From the NCBI GenBank assembly GCA_040002845.1, contig JBDUDR010000123.1:1-8904 (forward strand): DNA of 8,904 nucleotides, written 5' to 3'. Shown in pieces: positions 5,988 to 8,904 of the stretch. The notes beneath the pieces were generated by a model. The model was not told the DNA's origin and made no database searches. It saw only the letters and a list, made by a program, of their open reading frames with translations. The position numbers were made by a program, and so were the translations under genes. Position 1 is the stretch's first letter; each line of letters starts with the position of its first letter. Origin of the DNA: JBDUDR01 sp040002845 (lineage in GTDB: Bacteria; Actinomycetota; Actinomycetes; Propionibacteriales; Nocardioidaceae).

Positions 5988-8846
5988 ATGCTCGACACCG
6001 ACAACGGCCCGCAGACACGGGCCGACTCATCAACTCAACCATCCGCTGACGCAAACGCCGGCGCCTCCGTAGCCACGGTGACGCGCAGGCGCCGAACGGC
6101 CAGCCGCCCGGCCGGCCCACCAACAGCGCAGACACCGCCGCCGTCCGACGCGGGTTCACCGGAGCCATCCGGCGCCACGTCGGCTCAGCCGGCAGAGAAG
6201 ACCACGAAGAAACCAATGAAGAAAACCGCGGCCGCGAAGGCCGCACCGAAGACATCAGCAAAGAAGACTGCCGCGAAGAGAACCGCGGTCACGAAGACAA
6301 CTCCCGACCAGGCCGCCCCCGACCAGGCCGCCCCCGAGCAGACAACGCCTGAGGAGGCCAGCGCCCACAAATCTGCTGCCAAGAAGAGCGCGGCCAAGAA
6401 ATCAGCGGCCAAGAAGACGGCGGGCAAGAAGACAGCTGCCAAGAAGACAGCTGCCAGGAAACCCGGCAAGAAGGCGACGGAGGGCCTGGGGCAGCCAATG
6501 CCCGAGCTCGAGCCACCCTCCGAGCCCGCCGACCGGGCCGCTGCCGAGGCCCCGGCTGCCGTTACCGTCCTGTTCCAACCACCGGATCCGGAGAAGGCGA
6601 CCAGGCGACCTTCCGCCAAACAGTCCGCCGCCGAGCGGGCAGCCGATGACTCGCCGGACACGGAAGTCGGTCCTTCCACCGACGCGGGCCCGTCTCGGGA
6701 CGGTCAGGAAGACTCCGACACCGAAGGGGCCGCGCGTCGCCGCCGCCGACGGGGTGGGCGCCGACGACGCAAGCCCAACGGCGAGAACGGCGAGGACGAT
6801 GTCTCCGCCGCCGAAAGCAGTACGCCCGAGGCCGCCCATGAGGGCGCCGACGAGTCACCCAAGTCCAAGAGCTCACCCACCGAGAGTCGGTCCACCGACG
6901 ACGAGCCCGGCGCCGATTCCGGCGACGACGAATCCACCACCGGGTCGCCCCGCCGGCGGCGGCGGCGCCGGCGGGCGGACGAGGATGTCGAGCGATCCAC
7001 CGACGATCCTGCCGACACCGTCGTGCGGGTGCGCACCCCACGGGCGCCTAAGAGCGAGATCACCGGCCTCGAGGGCTCGACTCGCCTGGAGGCCAAGAAG
7101 CAGCGGCGCCGGGAGGGCCGCGAGGCAGGTCGCCGGCGGCCCCCGATCGTGTCCGAGGCGGAGTTCCTGGCCAGGCGCGAGTCCGTCGAACGCGTGATGG
7201 CGGTACGCCAGCGCAAGGACGTCATCCAGATCGCCGTCTTGGAAGACAACGTACTGGTCGAGCACTACGTGTCCCGGGAGTCCCAGAGCTCGCTGATCGG
7301 CAACGTCTACCTCGGGCGCGTACAAAATGTCCTGCCCAGCATGGAGGCGGCGTTCATCGACATCGGCAAGGGCCGAAATGCCGTGCTGTACGCCGGCGAG
7401 GTCAACTGGGATCTGCTCGGCAAGCAAGGTCAGCCACGCAAGATCGAGTCGGTCCTGAAGTCCGGCCAGAGCGTGCTGGTCCAGGCAAGCAAGGATCCAG
7501 TCGGCCACAAGGGCGCGCGCCTGACCAGCCAGATCAGCCTCGCCGGACGCTATCTGGTGTACGTGCCCGGTGGAGGCGGAAACGGCATCAGCCGCAAGCT
7601 GCCCGACACCGAGCGCACGCGGCTGAAGACCCTGCTGAAGGAGATCCTTCCCGAAGAGGCCGGCGTCATCATTCGCACCGCCGCCGAAGGCACCAGCGAG
7701 GAGGAACTGACCCGCGACGTCAACCGTCTCACCGCCCGCTGGGATGACATCGAGAAGAAGGCCGAAGCAGGGCACGCGCCGCAACTGCTCTACGCCGAGC
7801 CCGACCTTACGATCAAGGTGGTGCGCGACCTCTTCACCGAGGACTTCGTCAAGTTGGTGGTCTCCGGTGACGACGCATGGGACACCGTCCACGGATACGT
7901 CTCGCACGTCGCACCCGAGCTGTCCGAGCGGCTCGAGCGCTGGAAGGGTGACCAGGACCTCTTCGCGTCGTACCGGATCGACGAACAGATCGACAAGGCG
8001 CTCGACCGGAAGGTGTTCCTGCCTTCTGGCGGGTCGGTGGTGATCGACCGCACCGAGGCGATGACCGTGGTGGACGTCAACACAGGCAAGTTCACCGGAT
8101 CGGGAGGCAACCTGGAGGAGACGGTCACCAAGAACAACCTGGAGGCAGCCGAAGAGATCGTCCGCCAGCTGCGGCTTCGCGACATCGGCGGCATCATCGT
8201 GGTCGACTTCATCGACATGGTGTTGGAGTCCAACCGCGACCTGGTGCTGCGGCGCATGGTCGAGTGCCTAGGGCGGGACCGTACGCGACACCAGGTCGCC
8301 GAGGTGACCTCGCTGGGTCTCGTACAGATGACCCGGAAGCGGATCGGCACTGGCTTGCTCGAGGCGTTCAGTCACCCCTGCGAACACTGCTCGGGACGGG
8401 GAGTGATCATCGAGCACGAGCCGATCCCGCCGGAGTCCTCCAAGTCGTCGAAAGCCGACAAGCCGGCAAAACAGGCCAAGCGTGAGAAGCAGGCGAAGTC
8501 ATCCAAGTCGTCGAAGCAGTCCAAGTCATCCAAGTCGCTCGAGCCAGCCGAGTCCGACCAGAGTCTTGTGGCGAGCGACAGCCGGCCGGACCTTGGCGGC
8601 GAGGTGGCCGACCCGGCCGATCCGGACGCCGCAACGACCGGCGACGTTCGCGAGACCGATGCGGACCGTACGAAGGACGGCGCTGAACCCGACTCGGTGG
8701 GCCACGCGGCGAGGGCGGCTGCACCGGCACACCCGAAGTCGCTGCTCGACCGCGTCGAGGACGACCTTCCGGCCGCCGTCACCCCACGCAAGCGGGCCCG
8801 CAAACGAGCGACTCGACCCGCTGGGCAGCCGACACCCGCGACCTGA
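5988..8846 (+). CDS. rne: Ribonuclease E/G with long N- and C-terminal extensions
   Basis: Endoribonuclease that starts mRNA decay and processes rRNA and tRNA precursors. The 952 residues form three parts: a disordered N-terminal extension (1 to about 395), the catalytic core (about 398-812), and a disordered tail (about 813-952). This central-core layout is known from actinobacterial RNase E such as Streptomyces RNase ES, whose flanks act as scaffolds. In the core, the S1 RNA-binding region starts near I437 (NVYLGRV...AAFIDIGKGRNA), R563-T564 match the 5'-phosphate sensor Arg-Thr of E. coli RNase E, D696 (VDVNTGK) and D740 (VVDFIDM) match the metal-binding catalytic aspartates, and C798-x2-C801 is the zinc-link motif. 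The N-terminal part carries a Lys/Ala pentapeptide repeat (128-157) and arginine runs (250-262 and 322-329); the tail has a Ser/Lys stretch (817-850). A new promoter follows eight bases after the stop. Confidence 0.95.
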   Translation: MLDTDNGPQTRADSSTQPSADANAGASVATVTRRRRTASRPAGPPTAQTPPPSDAGSPEPSGATSAQPAEKTTKKPMKKTAAAKAAPKTSAKKTAAKRTAVTKTTPDQAAPDQAAPEQTTPEEASAHKSAAKKSAAKKSAAKKTAGKKTAAKKTAARKPGKKATEGLGQPMPELEPPSEPADRAAAEAPAAVTVLFQPPDPEKATRRPSAKQSAAERAADDSPDTEVGPSTDAGPSRDGQEDSDTEGAARRRRRRGGRRRRKPNGENGEDDVSAAESSTPEAAHEGADESPKSKSSPTESRSTDDEPGADSGDDESTTGSPRRRRRRRRADEDVERSTDDPADTVVRVRTPRAPKSEITGLEGSTRLEAKKQRRREGREAGRRRPPIVSEAEFLARRESVERVMAVRQRKDVIQIAVLEDNVLVEHYVSRESQSSLIGNVYLGRVQNVLPSMEAAFIDIGKGRNAVLYAGEVNWDLLGKQGQPRKIESVLKSGQSVLVQASKDPVGHKGARLTSQISLAGRYLVYVPGGGGNGISRKLPDTERTRLKTLLKEILPEEAGVIIRTAAEGTSEEELTRDVNRLTARWDDIEKKAEAGHAPQLLYAEPDLTIKVVRDLFTEDFVKLVVSGDDAWDTVHGYVSHVAPELSERLERWKGDQDLFASYRIDEQIDKALDRKVFLPSGGSVVIDRTEAMTVVDVNTGKFTGSGGNLEETVTKNNLEAAEEIVRQLRLRDIGGIIVVDFIDMVLESNRDLVLRRMVECLGRDRTRHQVAEVTSLGLVQMTRKRIGTGLLEAFSHPCEHCSGRGVIIEHEPIPPESSKSSKADKPAKQAKREKQAKSSKSSKQSKSSKSLEPAESDQSLVASDSRPDLGGEVADPADPDAATTGDVRETDADRTKDGAEPDSVGHAARAAAPAHPKSLLDRVEDDLPAAVTPRKRARKRATRPAGQPTPAT
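6306..6335 (+). repeat. Two exact 15-bp tandem copies inside rne
   Basis: GACCAGGCCGCCCCC occurs twice in a row and encodes DQAAP twice, followed by the near-copy EQTTP. It links the two lysine-rich parts of the N-terminal extension and keeps the frame. Confidence 0.8.
6369..6458 (+). repeat. Six 15-bp units encoding a K-S/T-A-A/G-K pentapeptide
   Basis: Residues 128-157 of RNase E read KSAAK three times, then KTAGK, KTAAK and KTAAR. Units five and six differ only at the last codon (AAG to AGG); earlier units vary at the third base, so the peptide period is better kept than the DNA. The sequence resembles the basic tails of histone H1 and of actinobacterial HU proteins, and probably binds nucleic acid. 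Confidence 0.88.
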
Positions 8847-8854
8847 CCATCACT

Positions 8855-8884
8855 TTGACCACGCCGGGGTAGGGTCCGTACACT
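8855..8884 (+). promoter_or_regulatory. Promoter reading out of the window
   Basis: TTGACC (8855-8860) and TACACT (8879-8884) are separated by 18 bp and match the actinobacterial housekeeping sigma pattern TTGnnn/TAnnnT. It starts eight bases after the rne stop. In relatives the next genes are rplU-rpmA-obg, so it probably drives the ribosomal protein L21 operon; that gene is not in the window. Confidence 0.7.
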
Positions 8885-8904
8885 CGATCTTCGGCGTGAA
8901 TCAC

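Noticed and set aside
5860..6072. Small upstream frame (70 codons) overlapping the rne start
   Set aside because: It has no convincing ribosome binding site, its sequence looks random, and it continues out of frame through rne.

Overview
The window is GC-rich chromosomal DNA from an actinomycete (Actinomycetota). The gene content and order, the actinobacterial type of RNase E with its catalytic core in the middle, and the TAnnnT-type -10 elements all point there. Propionibacteriales (a Nocardioides relative) is my best guess, from protein resemblance only. All genes lie on the + strand, and most of the window is an ordinary, conserved chromosomal block.

Layout: (1) 1-1194, the C-terminal two thirds of the class B transpeptidase PBP2 (mrdA), cut by the window start. 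(2) 1194-2411, the SEDS glycosyltransferase rodA, sharing one base with mrdA. These two form the elongation peptidoglycan synthase; in relatives mreBCD usually lies upstream. (3) 2490-4424, an uncharacterised radical SAM protein of the TIGR03960 type. (4) 4425-5071, a 647-bp gap. It holds three hairpin repeats, two of which are copies of one family in opposite orientation, and a truncated HIT-like coding remnant. (5) 5072-5818, the DUF2344/TIGR03936 partner of the radical SAM protein; in some bacteria the two are fused. (6) 5819-5987, a structured leader. (7) 5988-8846, a large RNase E/G with long disordered, basic N- and C-terminal extensions. (8) 8855-8884, a good promoter reading out of the window, probably towards rplU-rpmA-obg as in relatives.

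The genes cover side-wall peptidoglycan synthesis, an unsolved radical SAM pathway, and RNA decay and rRNA processing. The least ordinary part is 4425-5071, where paired hairpin elements and a gene fragment separate two genes that are normally close partners. One outer base pair is swapped (C-G to G-C) between the two related hairpins, which suggests that the folded form matters. Other points to check are a hairpin in the rne leader, a histone-like pentapeptide repeat in RNase E, and a C-terminal cysteine cluster in the radical SAM protein. I see no CRISPR array, tRNA, rRNA, transposase or defence system.
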